Shown: in pieces, positions 55,307-64,000 of the stretch
Layout of the letters: each line of letters opens with the position of its first letter
Position numbering within the stretch: the stretch's first letter is position 1
NCBI GenBank assembly: GCA_033064195.1
Contig: JARBJD010000160.1
Location: 100,741 to 164,740, forward strand
Direction of reading: 5' to 3'
Source: Blattamonas nauphoetae
Lineage: Eukaryota > Preaxostyla > Oxymonadida
Length of the DNA stretch: 64,000 nucleotides
Made by a program: the position numbers and the translations under genes
The notes under the pieces: model-generated
What the model saw: only the letters and a program-made list of their open reading frames with translations
What the model was told of the DNA's origin: nothing
Database searches by the model: none

Positions 55307-57032
55307 CAGTTCTGAATTGTGTGTACTGTAACTCGTAGGAGAGAATGCACATCCAACTGGATCTGTGAGTGAACGTGTTGAGAGGGAGGAGTGACGGACG
55401 ACTTCCACATCCTGTCAGACCTAACTTTAATACTTGTGGAAACCTTCGGTGTGTGGTTCCGATCGTTGGAACCTCGATAATGATGCTCTCTTGCTTGATG
55501 GTATCGCATCACTTCACACCGCACAAACACGTCATGGTCTGACTATATCGAAGAATCCAATGCGAAAACTCAAAAACGCGATTCAAGGTCGATATATAGA
55601 GAATGGGGCTTCTCCCTTGTAAACCGATGAATTTTTGATCATTCCATGATCGCTAATAAATATTGTGTTCCATGCGTTGAGAAACTCTCGTCCGAATCCG
55701 AAGAGGTTCTTGAATCTGTGAAAGATCCTTTCCCGCCAACGTCACGTAATAGTGTGACACTGTCACTGACATCACTAAGGTCATAGCTTGATGAATTTAT
55801 CGGCCGAACGCGCCTGAGATGGCGATCCGAGTTGCTGGATCTCCCTTCGCGACGACGAAAAATCGTGCTGCTGCGTCGAGATCTTGATGTGCTGAAGTAA
55901 GTTCAGAGTTGTTGCATTAAGTATCTGTGGTGAATACGGCCTGAGAAACGCCATTTTCCTTCATTTCTCCCACGACAGGCAATGGCGTTTTATTCATCAA
56001 TCATTGTCGCATGAACTGTGAATTCGGCAGCAATCGATCAATCATTCTTTCAGTGTTTCTCTCTGGAATAGTGAGTCACCCATGGAGCTTCAACTTGATT
56101 GGATGAGTCGTTTGATAATTGGGAGATGCTTATTGAGGATGTCCATTATTTCTGTCGTTCTTTCGAAGAATTCTTTGGTTAATTTGAGTTAGTGATGTTC
56201 AAACACATCATCCTGCACATAGTCGATGATGACGGAAGAATCGGAGGTATTTTGACTGTCCGTGCTAGTCAGCCCTGGGAAGTCAGAATACTCCGTGAAA
56301 ATTGATGATACCATCCTGATTGATGCAAGAGAGATGCCGAGGGGAGAGAAGCAACAGGTGAAGCGTCAGATCACCTCCAAAATGCTGTGCCCTGAAACTC
56401 TTCTTGCTGGGCGTACTTTAAGGTTCTCTCTTTGGTGCGGAATTGCACCAGTGGCGTGATGGTTGCTTCCGATCGAACCTAAACAACGATGATGTCGTAC
56501 AGCGACCATTGATGTGCGAGGCTGACGACTCGGAAAGCTGATGGTTGTTGGTTGTATGTGATCTAGTTTGATAAAGATCGTCAAACAAGGCATTTCATTG
56601 GCGACTAAATCCATCTTTCACCAGGATTAAGCAGGTTTTGACTGATTGACGCGAGTCTCGTTGAGAGGCTGAAATCTGATCAATGCAGCTCTTTTGTTCT
56701 CTCGAAACGAGTGTGTCAGTTGCACAAAGGGCGATTTCTTCAACTTGAACTGTGGGAGACTTTCTGGTAAGTTCGGCATCATTGTACTTCAATGAGATTG
56801 CTTGAACTTGTGATCACGGTTGCGTGCTTTCCTTAACTCTGTGCAGTATTTGAGTGAGTCTGATCTGTTGAGTACGCATTGGCGGGTTGCATGGACGGTG
56901 TTATTAACGATACAGATCAGCACTATATGAATCCATTTTGGTAATCCAAGGACCTATGGGCCACTTCACTGACCTTTATCTCAATGGAGTGGGAGCTGAA
57001 GGTTTGTGAGGAGCGACTGGTAAGAGAGCTCC

Positions 57033-58465
57033 TCGCACGTTTCGTTCGAGCGAGGGGAACTTGTCCAGTCCAGCCCAGTTTGACAGCAGATGCGAGTTTT
57101 GCAGTGTCAGTGTCGAATTCGCCATGAAGAACACTCCCTGATGGATCCGAGACAAGTTGCTCCCAATCACCACAATCGACACTCCCGACACTTTCACAAG
57201 ACCCGTCTCCCACTCACACACTCCCATTTCGTCCACTGACTCCGAGTTCGATGTGGTTGGAAGACGTGGGCCTGTCACTCGAAGGTTGTTCAGCTCAACT
57301 GCTGTGTCTGACGATGAGAGCAGACAAAGATCAGACGAGACTGATTCAATCGAGATCGCCAGATTGCGCAGTTTCAGCATTCCTCCACTCGAGATCAGAA
57401 GAGGAGAGGCTGTCGACGCATCGGAAGGAATCCAAATCGAACCAGTTTCGCCATTCTGATCCACAACCAACACAATGTCAGCAGGGAGGACATGAGAGGC
57501 CGAGAGCGTCACTTTGTTCGCCAATGACACTTTCACGGTCTCGATCGCAGTCGTCTCGACGTGTGACAGTGCCTTGTCCAATGTCTGACACGGAGCACTC
57601 ACTCCTCCACACCCATCTCCATCCACTCCCGTCTTCCCATCCACAAACATCTCCATCTGCGCTGGCTTGGGTGGTGTCGTGAATGTCTCCGATGTCAGCA
57701 CCACAAACTCTTCCTGCGAGACCAGAGTGAGGCTGGCGACAGAATAGGTCTTCCCGAATGCGAGAGTGGACGGCCGACCAACCTCGAACGGCGCTGACTG
57801 GCCATCTTCACTCCCACTCATCTCAACAATCACTTCGAACACAGACACAGTGTTCGATTCCACTGACTCCACAATCGACATCCGAAACCGATCGCCAGCT
57901 TCGAAATTCGCTCCCACGACCTTTAACCAGAACGACGTTGGACTTGGTGTGGCAACGAGGGAGACAGATGTGATGGCAGTTGGGTGTGGAATGTGCACAT
58001 CACGACAGCTGGTGAATATCTCCTTTGTTTCAAAGTTGTAACCCTCATCAAACGCGACAGCTTCGATTTCATCGAAATAAGAGATGGAACGTTGAGCTGG
58101 AACAATCGAGAATGCTTTGGTTGGACTTGATGATGATGCTTGGAAGAAGAACTTGGCGTCATTGCCATTCCTCTTGAGACTTTGGGAGTTCCTCACAATA
58201 AAAACGTCGACAAAGAACCGGATACTGAATGTCGGTGGAAAGCATATGCCTTCCAACGTGATGAACGCTTTGTCCGAAGTGCATCGCACGATCACTGATG
58301 TGATTCGAGCTGGTTCGTCAATGATCTCCACAACTCCTGAAAACAGGACATCGTCAATCGGTCCATCTTCATCCGACACTTCAACGATTTCGTATGTCTC
58401 TCCCCATTTCAGATCAGGTAAAGTCCTAAATATACCCGCGATGTGGAATAAACCCGATAGATCTC
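57033..58465 (-). pseudogene. N-terminal/ectodomain half of the Pmp-like receptor (5' end incomplete)
   Basis: The open frame has no in-frame ATG and begins after a stop near 58463-58465. It reads LKWGETYEIVEVSDEDGP, a set of beta-sandwich-like repeats (ITSVIVRCTSDKAFITLEG; ITSVSLVATPSPTSFWLK), a Pmp-type module with GCGGVSAPCQTLDKALSH, then beta-helix text ending FPSLERNVR. After that the frame enters the insertion. The missing start and the lack of a long beta-helix suggest upstream exons or 5' loss. With 50824-52284 it makes one extracellular-beta/TM/pseudokinase receptor. Confidence 0.75.
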
Positions 58466-58527
58466 ATCTGGGAGGCTGCATTTTTCGATGAATTAATATT
58501 TCTATTTCTCGTGTAGAATCGCGTCAT

Positions 58528-59170
58528 TTGTTGCGTTTTTTGGAATTTAAGACGAGTGGATCATTTGAAGGTGGAATTGTTCTTTTTGATTCCATCATCA
58601 ACGGTGTTGACCATACCATTTTTATGTCAAGATCAGAAAAGTACAGTCAACCAGAGATATCCACTATATCGAAACTCGCATCACAGCAAGAATACAGATT
58701 GATACCGAATCGCGTCCAGCGGGGACTACAAATCCAGCGTGACCATAGTATTCCGGGAACGATGCTCGAAAAAGCAGATGTGTGTTCTGTGCATCAACTA
58801 TCAAGAGCAAAGAAAGCAGAAAAGACAAACAGAGATATTGCGAAGAATGGTCGGCCATCCCGACTTTTACAGCATCAAGAAAAAGAACTGGTCGAATTTT
58901 CCCTGGACGAGATCAAAAAATCTGGGAACATCGACAAAACTAAAATACTGCAAAAAGTCCCAATTTTATTCTTTGTATCTCTTTAGGCAAAGGATATGGA
59001 GGAAAGCAGTGGACGATTCGACTCAACGAGACCTCCATTATCAAGGCAGTGGCTAAATGGTTTCATCGAAAGACACAAAGAACTCCAGAGTTTCAAACCT
59101 CATTTCACAGAAAATTCTAGGATCGAAGCTTCAACGGAAGGAACAATGAAATACTGGATTTCGCTACTAG
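58528..59170 (+). pseudogene. pogo/Tc5-like transposase N-terminal part with 30-nt intron
   Basis: Exon to 58956, a 30-nt intron (GTCCCA...CTTTAG) at 58957-58986, then an exon from 58987. The spliced text NGRPSRLLQHQEKELVEF ... PPLSRQWLNGFIERHKELQ ... ENSRIEAST has the layout of the CENP-B/Tc5 helix-turn-helix DNA-binding domain of pogo-type transposases. The catalytic DDE part is absent: the reading runs into the inverted-repeat element starting at 59188. Either the transposon was cut by that insertion or only the DNA-binding part was kept, as in domesticated CENP-B-like genes. One of the shortest introns in the window. Confidence 0.6.
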
Positions 59171-59277
59171 GTGTTATGATGTTAATAGTTGTGTCACCAA
59201 TATGTCCCATGTCACCAATTAGGCCTTTTTTCTGGAAAAATCAATTTCGGTGAAACTAAGAAAAATCTGAAATTCAA

Positions 59278-59691
59278 GAATTATACTCCCACACAATCCC
59301 GAGAAAACCTCAAAATACCCCCTTTTGCCCGACGAAAAAAATCGTTTTGGCAATATCTCAACAACCAGTGAATCGATTTCGATGAAAATTTTCAGAGAAA
59401 CGTTTTTTTGGTGAAACGAACATAATGGAAAAAATTGGGAGAAAAAATTCTGGGTATTTGGAAAGATCGGAAAAAACCCATAAAATTCTAGACAAAATAT
59501 TCTTAGGAAAAAAATCCTTGTATTTTTTGTTCATCTTTTGTCGAGATCTATCCGACTATCATGCCTTTTATTTGATTTAAAACGGATGGCTGGTTCTGGA
59601 GAAATGAGGGCAAAAAGTTGAAAAAAATGTGTGCATTCGCAACGTTGAACGTATTTTGAGGTTTTCTCGGGATCGGGTGGGAGGATAATTC
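59278..59691. repeat. Foldback with ~41-bp arms inside the left arm of the larger element
   Basis: The arms 59278-59318 and 59651-59691 are inverted copies (CCCGAGAAAACCTCAAAATA). The unit is missing from the right arm of the host element, so it was inserted later. No clear target duplication was found. Confidence 0.65.
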
Positions 59692-59891
59692 TAACATTTT
59701 ATAGTCCCTCCACAAACCCGTCAAAAATATACAAACCCGTTTTTATTCACCAAAACCCAAAATTCGAACTATAGTTCTAAAATTTTTGCAGACTGACTCT
59801 GATAAACTGATTATAAACAGAATTTAGAGAGAAAAGTTCTTAAACAAATGATCTGACATGAGATTGATTCAAAAGGATGGGGATATGGAAT

Positions 59892-62053
59892 TTAGAATTG
59901 CCCAGCTGGCTCTAGGATGTTCGACCCAGCTAAGATGATGCACAGCGTGCGTCGAGTACTGGTGAAGACGACGATAGAGTCTTCGGAGATGAGCAGCCCC
60001 AGCTCGGCCGAACGCTCCTTCATCAGAAGGTTGTATCGGATGAACGCGTCTTCTTCGATCCGCGTGGCCCTTTCCATCCGATCACTCTTCTCCTTCTGCT
60101 TCAGCTGGGACCGCTCTTGCGTAGCGTCGTTCATCGCCTTGTTGTCGGACGCGTTTTTCTTCGACTTGTGCTTGTAGAGGTAGCTGAAGTCGTGGTCGTT
60201 CTCTTCGAACACCACATCCACGGCGTTCTCCCAGACGAAGTTCGGAGGGAGCTGGGTCAGCTGTTGGAAGGCCGACCGTGCGAAGCTTTCGGAGATGTAC
60301 GTGCTCACCCTTTGGTACGTCGAGACGAGGAGCGACAAGCGCCACGAGTGCATGCACAGCAGCGTCAGCAGGTTCATCGACTTGATGGCCTTCTCGATCG
60401 CCGACTTCATCGAAATCTCGCGCTCGTTGGATCCGCCGGTCGAGCTGCGCTTGAGGGTGTTCTGCCCCTTCAGGTTGTGCTGGTTGTTGACCTCTTCGAG
60501 CAGGGTCTCCTCCTCAGCCGGGGTGAGCTTGGGGAACTTGACCATCTCGGCACTCTCCTCGTCCTCGTTGGCAAAGAACAGCTCCTTCAGATGGGCGGCG
60601 TTGAGGACGTCGTAAGGTTTGGGGATGCAGAGGCGAGAGGAGAGCTGGACGAGGAGCTTGTTGATCTTCTCGACAATGATGAACAGCAGCTGGGGCGATG
60701 CGTTGGCGAAGATGGTTGTGTCCCAGTGCGACGAGGCACCGAAGATGGACACGTGGAAGAGATGGATGACAGCGAAGGCGAGCACCTCCGAGTTGACACA
60801 CGTCGCCACGCACGATTCGAGGATGTTGGCCTGCGGGGTGTTCTTGAGGCGGCTGTAGGCGGAGTGGATGTTGTACACAATCACGTTGCGGCGGGTTGAG
60901 AACTCCTCCTTCCGCTTGATGATCATCTTCTCAATCGACTCGACCAGCGCGCAGAAGCAGTCTCCGCTGTCGAGATCGAGGCTGAAGACAGACTGATGGA
61001 AGTTGCACTCCTCCACAACCACCTGCACGATCTTCGGCTGCGAGTCGGGGAGCCTGCCGTGTTCCAGCAGGACACACAGCTCTTTCGCGATGGTTGGGGC
61101 TCCTTCGATGTACGCCATCTGCTGAGGCAGCTTCTTCTGAAGCAGTGTGGCGGTGTCGGTCACGTCTTTGATGCGTGCAGTGAGCAGCTGCAGAATCTGA
61201 GTGAGCTGGAACTTCTGCTTCTGGAATGCTCGCGACACTTTCTTCGTTTTATCGTCGCTGTCCCCACCAGATGGGACAGAAATGGTGAGGTTCGGCTTCT
61301 TCGGACCAGTGCTGCCCTGCCCAGCACCGGAGATGCCATTGAACTCTTCGGGGAACACAATCTCGTCGAACTCGTCTGGCCTTTCCGTGAAGCGGAGTCG
61401 CGGACAAGGTTGATCGACCCAATCCGCATTTCGTGTTCGAGGTCGCGCTGCACGCGATGGGTGAAGATCTCGTCGTCGACGTTGAGTTCGGAGGCGTCGG
61501 AGAAGGGCGTGATGGACGGAGAGGGAGGGCCTGTCGCGAGGTCTTTCGAAGACTGACTTTCAGGGAGGGCGAGCGAGGGAGCAACGGCGTCTGTGTGGGG
61601 AGGGACGACTGTGCTTGCGGGATGAGCATCCGCTGCGGGGAATGTGTGGCGCGGGAAGGCCAGGGCGGATGGGCTGGTGGGTGTGAGCGGGAGGGGACTG
61701 TGGATTGCTGGTGATTGGAAAATCGGAAGTTTGAGGAACGTGGCTTGCCTGCGGTGGGCAGGGCCTCCCGTCGTTCGTCGGAGAGTCTGGGAAGGCCACG
61801 CTGCCTCCTGATCGAGTCCTGGCGAGCGAGTGGGAGAGGGGGACGGGCGGGGATGTTGCGGATCGGGAAGGATGGAATGAGTGGGAGGTTTAGCGAGTGT
61901 TTGGAGCGTCTGTTGAGGGATATTGAGTCGTAGGAAAGTTCTTGGTCGTGTGAGCATCGTGAAGTGATGATCCATCGTGTCTGACTGCTCTGGATTTATC
62001 GTCGAGCTATTTATTGATGGCTGTGGAGATCTGTCCAATAAAAGGGGATTCAT
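59892..62053 (-). CDS. Unidentified GC-rich gene, frame change near 61390
   Basis: N-terminal frame from ATG at 62053 (MNPLLLDRSPQPS), Pro/Ser-rich for ~180 residues, then DDEIFTHRVQRDLEHEMRIG. The second frame, from about 61416, reads RFTERPDEFDEIVFPEEFNG and runs ~500 residues to TAA at 59892. Mainly helical, with NVIVYNIHSAYSRLKN, VNSEVLAFAVIHLFHVSIFG and a charged KHKSKKNASDN stretch. One base is needed to link the frames; a small intron is not seen, so it is a sequence error or a frameshift. Codon use is much more GC-rich than in neighbours, and the gene lies wholly between the inverted arms of the 59188-62668 element. No known domain is recognised and the text is not transposase-like. 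Confidence 0.6.
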
Positions 62054-62668
62054 TGACTCTGATATATCTCTTAGATCATCGAAAATGATATTCAATACTA
62101 TTTGAATGGTGATGAACGATGAAAAGAACCCGAAGTGAGAGGGTCATGTATCGTGTTGTTTTGACAGTAGTCGGGAAAATTATCAAGGAAGGGAGGATTT
62201 TGAGTAGTTTGGCGATGTTAGTTCAATAAGTTTCTCAAACAGATCTCTAGAGAACTAGATGATCGCGGTTTCTTGAAATGTGTTGACGAGCTTGTTTGCG
62301 GAAGAGGTAATAAATTCACCAATTTGTGGTTGGGATGGAGAAGTGGTGTTTTATGGCAAATCAGGCATCAGTGATTGATAATTTGGAGATAGAAGATGAA
62401 TGGAATTAATAGACCCATTCTTTCAAAAAATGTTCCGAACAGTTTAAATCACATGCAGATAACCTTAATATTGCACCTCATTTCTAATACACCTCCCTTT
62501 GACTCACTGTCGCTATCCTAGGACTATCAAGTTTTTTCCGAATAAAAACGGGTTTATATTTAAAAACGGGTTTGTGGAGGGTCTATTATTTTTTTCTTAG
62601 TTTGACCAAAATAGTCCTTCACAGAAAAAAGGCCGGATTGGTGACACCGGACGGTTTGGTGACACCAC

Positions 62669-63150
62669 TATAAGTTGTCCTGTCCTCCTCACTTTCTGTC
62701 CGTCCTCCTCTTTTTCTTGTCCGATTCTGAAATTGAAAGAAAATTGAAAATTTTGGATATTTCCAGTGATAAAAGTGCATTTTAGGATCGAATTTGGCTT
62801 GATTTTGCAAAAAACGTGAAAATCAACGAAGTCGATCCAACAAATCACATTGAGGGTTGATCACGGATCGAATCTTCTCGAATACTTTTGTTTCCGATGA
62901 AATGTTGCGAAATACAGAATACGAAAGAAGTTAGAAGGAAGTGGACGGAGTAGTGATGAAACAAGCACTCTTCTTCGCCTTCACACAACTACCTCAGGTT
63001 GGGTCGGAACAAATGGAAGAAAATGAGTGAAGATACTGCGGAATTCATCCGGTTAGCGTAGAAAACCCGAGGGAACAGCTTGACGTTGGCGAAATTTGAT
63101 TTGAAATGAAGTGAGAGATGAAGCAATCGATATATTTAGAATTGGAGTGT
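62669..63150. other. Spacer, no gene recognised
   Basis: Flank of the TIR element; short AT-rich frames only. Confidence 0.5.
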
Positions 63151-63159
63151 GTGAATGGG

Positions 63160-64000
63160 AGTGAACGCGCGATCGTGGAGAGGAGGAATGTGCGATCGTG
63201 GAGAGCAGGGACGCGCGATCGTGTAGAGGAGGGAGTGTGAGATCGTGGAGAGGAGGGACGCGCGATCGTGGAGAGGAGAGTGTGCGATCGTGGAGAGAGA
63301 GAGTGTGCGATCGTGGAGAGGAGAAGTGTGCGATCGTGTAGAGGAGAAAGTGCGCGATCGTGGAGAGGAGAGTATGCGATCGTGGAGAGGAGAGTGTGCG
63401 ATCGTGTAGAGGAGAGTGTGCGATCGTGGAGAGGAGAAGTGCGCGATCGTGGAGAGCAGAGAGTGCGCGATCGTGGAGAGAGAGTATGCGATCGTGGAGA
63501 GCAGGAAGTGCGCGATCGTGGAGAGCAGGGGAGTGTGCGATCGTGGAGAGGAGGGAGTGTGCGATCGTGGAGAGGAGGGTATGCGATCGTGGAGAGGAGA
63601 GTGTGCGATCGTGGAGAGGAGAAGTGTGCGATCGTGGAGAGCAGGAGTGTGAGATCGTGGAGAGGAGAGTGCGCGATCGTGGAGAGCAGGGAAGTGTGCG
63701 ATCGTGGAAGAGAGGGAAGTGTGCGATCGTGGAGAGCAGAGAGTGTGAGATCACGTGGAGAGGAGAGTGCGCGATCGTGGAGAGCAGGAGTGTGCGATCG
63801 TGGAGAGGAGGAGTGTGCGATCGTGGAGAGGAGGGAAGTATGCGATCGTGGAGAGCAGGGAGTGTGCGATCGTGGAGAGCAGAGAGTGTGCGATCGTGGA
63901 AGGAGAAGTGTGCGATCGTGGAGAGGAGGAGTGTGCGATCGTGGAGAGCAGGGAGTGTGCGATCGTGGGAGAGGAGAGTGTGCGATCGTGGAGAGCAGGG
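63160..64000. repeat. Minisatellite with GCGATCGTGGAGAG core, runs off the window end
   Basis: Units of about 19 to 24 bp share the core GTGCGATCGTGGAGAG followed by a variable purine-rich tail (GAGGAGT, CAGGGAG, GAGAAGT). There are about 40 units to the end of the window, and the array continues beyond. Each unit holds the palindrome CGATCG. Unit length varies, so no frame is kept; the minus-strand open reading through it (SPLHDRTLSSPRS) is a by-product. Confidence 0.9.

Larger units (their letters stand above)
52285..57032. mobile_element. 4.7-kb insertion with inverted-repeat ends inside the receptor gene
   Basis: About 50 bp near the left end (AGCTCCCACTCCATTGAGAT, from 52299) is repeated in inverted orientation near the right end (about 56943-57000), continuing through GGTCAGTGAAGTGGCCCAT. 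The outermost bases differ: TTGTAACAAACC on the left, GGAGCTCTCTTACC inverted on the right. A segment at about 52525-52600 joins the two end types head to head. No clear target duplication is seen. Inside are degraded plus-strand Pmp-like pieces but no recognisable transposase. It may be a transposon, a rearranged composite, or recombination among surface-protein genes. Confidence 0.6.
59188..62668. mobile_element. TIR element carrying a GC-rich non-transposase gene
   Basis: Inverted arms of ~130 bp: the left arm is 59188-59262 plus 59697-59748, the right arm 62537-62668. They share GTGTCACCAA, GGCCTTTTTTCTG, AAACTAAGAAAAA and CCCTCCACAAACCCG in the same order. The outer ends read GTTGTGTCACC and GTGGTGTCACC, flanked by TA on each side; TAA is an equally good reading. 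This fits Tc1/mariner or a related TA-targeting group. Between the arms is a GC-rich gene (59892-62053) with no transposase features, so the element has either captured a host gene or landed as two arms around it. A separate ~420-bp foldback sits in the left arm. Confidence 0.65.

Noticed and set aside
60082-60899. Plus-strand and alternative minus-strand frames across the GC-rich gene
   Set aside because: Shadows caused by high third-position GC; the 59892 frame has the protein-like composition and length.
1-64000. tRNA, rRNA, CRISPR or bacterial operon signals
   Set aside because: No cloverleaf, rRNA core or regular spacer array was recognised; spliceosomal introns show the DNA is eukaryotic.

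Overview
This is a nuclear contig from an intron-bearing protist. Seen directly: very short GT-AG introns (30 to 52 nt, donors mostly GTATNN), TAA, TAG and TGA all used as stops, families of diverged gene copies, and many DNA transposons with terminal inverted repeats (TIRs). From memory of protein families, not a search, the mix of giant beta-helix (Pmp-like) surface proteins, Pmp/pseudokinase receptors and a ~340-residue multicopy family ending in a 'GRILLQTLEQEGF' block points to an oxymonad (Preaxostyla), most like Blattamonas nauphoetae. That assignment is moderately confident.

Layout. 0.5-4.7 kb: one copy of the multicopy family (minus strand), split by two transposons with clear target-site duplications. 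5.0-12.95 kb: a ~2,600-residue beta-helix protein. 13-16 kb: AT-rich DNA and a gene relic. 16.4-18.15 kb: a smaller secreted beta-helix protein. 18.4-19.4 kb: a four-exon calcineurin-like phosphoesterase. 19.6-20.4 kb: a charged coiled-coil (stathmin-like) protein. 20.7-31.1 kb: five family copies, including a duplicated gene pair; one copy holds a nested pair of foldback transposons. 31.5-33.25 kb: another nested TIR element. 34.5-38.6 kb: a shortened family relative and a 1,083-residue orphan. 39.0-46.6 kb: a 7.6-kb hAT-type transposon with a transposase gene and about 4.2 kb of 27-bp minisatellite. 48.1-49.9 kb: a small hAT-type MITE and a decayed family copy. 50.8-58.5 kb: a Pmp/pseudokinase receptor gene split by a 4.7-kb TIR-ended insertion. 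58.5-62.7 kb: a pogo/Tc5-like transposase relic, then a 3.5-kb TIR element carrying an unrelated, GC-rich gene. 63.15 kb to the end: a second minisatellite.

Main conclusions. (1) The 7.6-kb element (39033-46626) and a 2.2-kb element (719-2960) belong to one hAT family. They share TIRs, subterminal sequence and 8-bp duplications (GAGGAGAT and CATCTGTC). The small one carries unrelated coding sequence instead of a transposase. (2) Leaving out the two insertions in the first family copy gives an uninterrupted 337-codon frame, so both insertions look recent. (3) At least five copies of the multicopy family share a 16-nt first coding exon (31 nt in one more) followed by a 38-43-nt phase-1 intron, so their true starts are not the obvious open-frame ATGs. 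(4) No tRNA, rRNA or CRISPR was recognised. The window holds no metabolic pathway; it reads as fast-evolving, transposon-rich genome around surface-protein and solenoid-like families.
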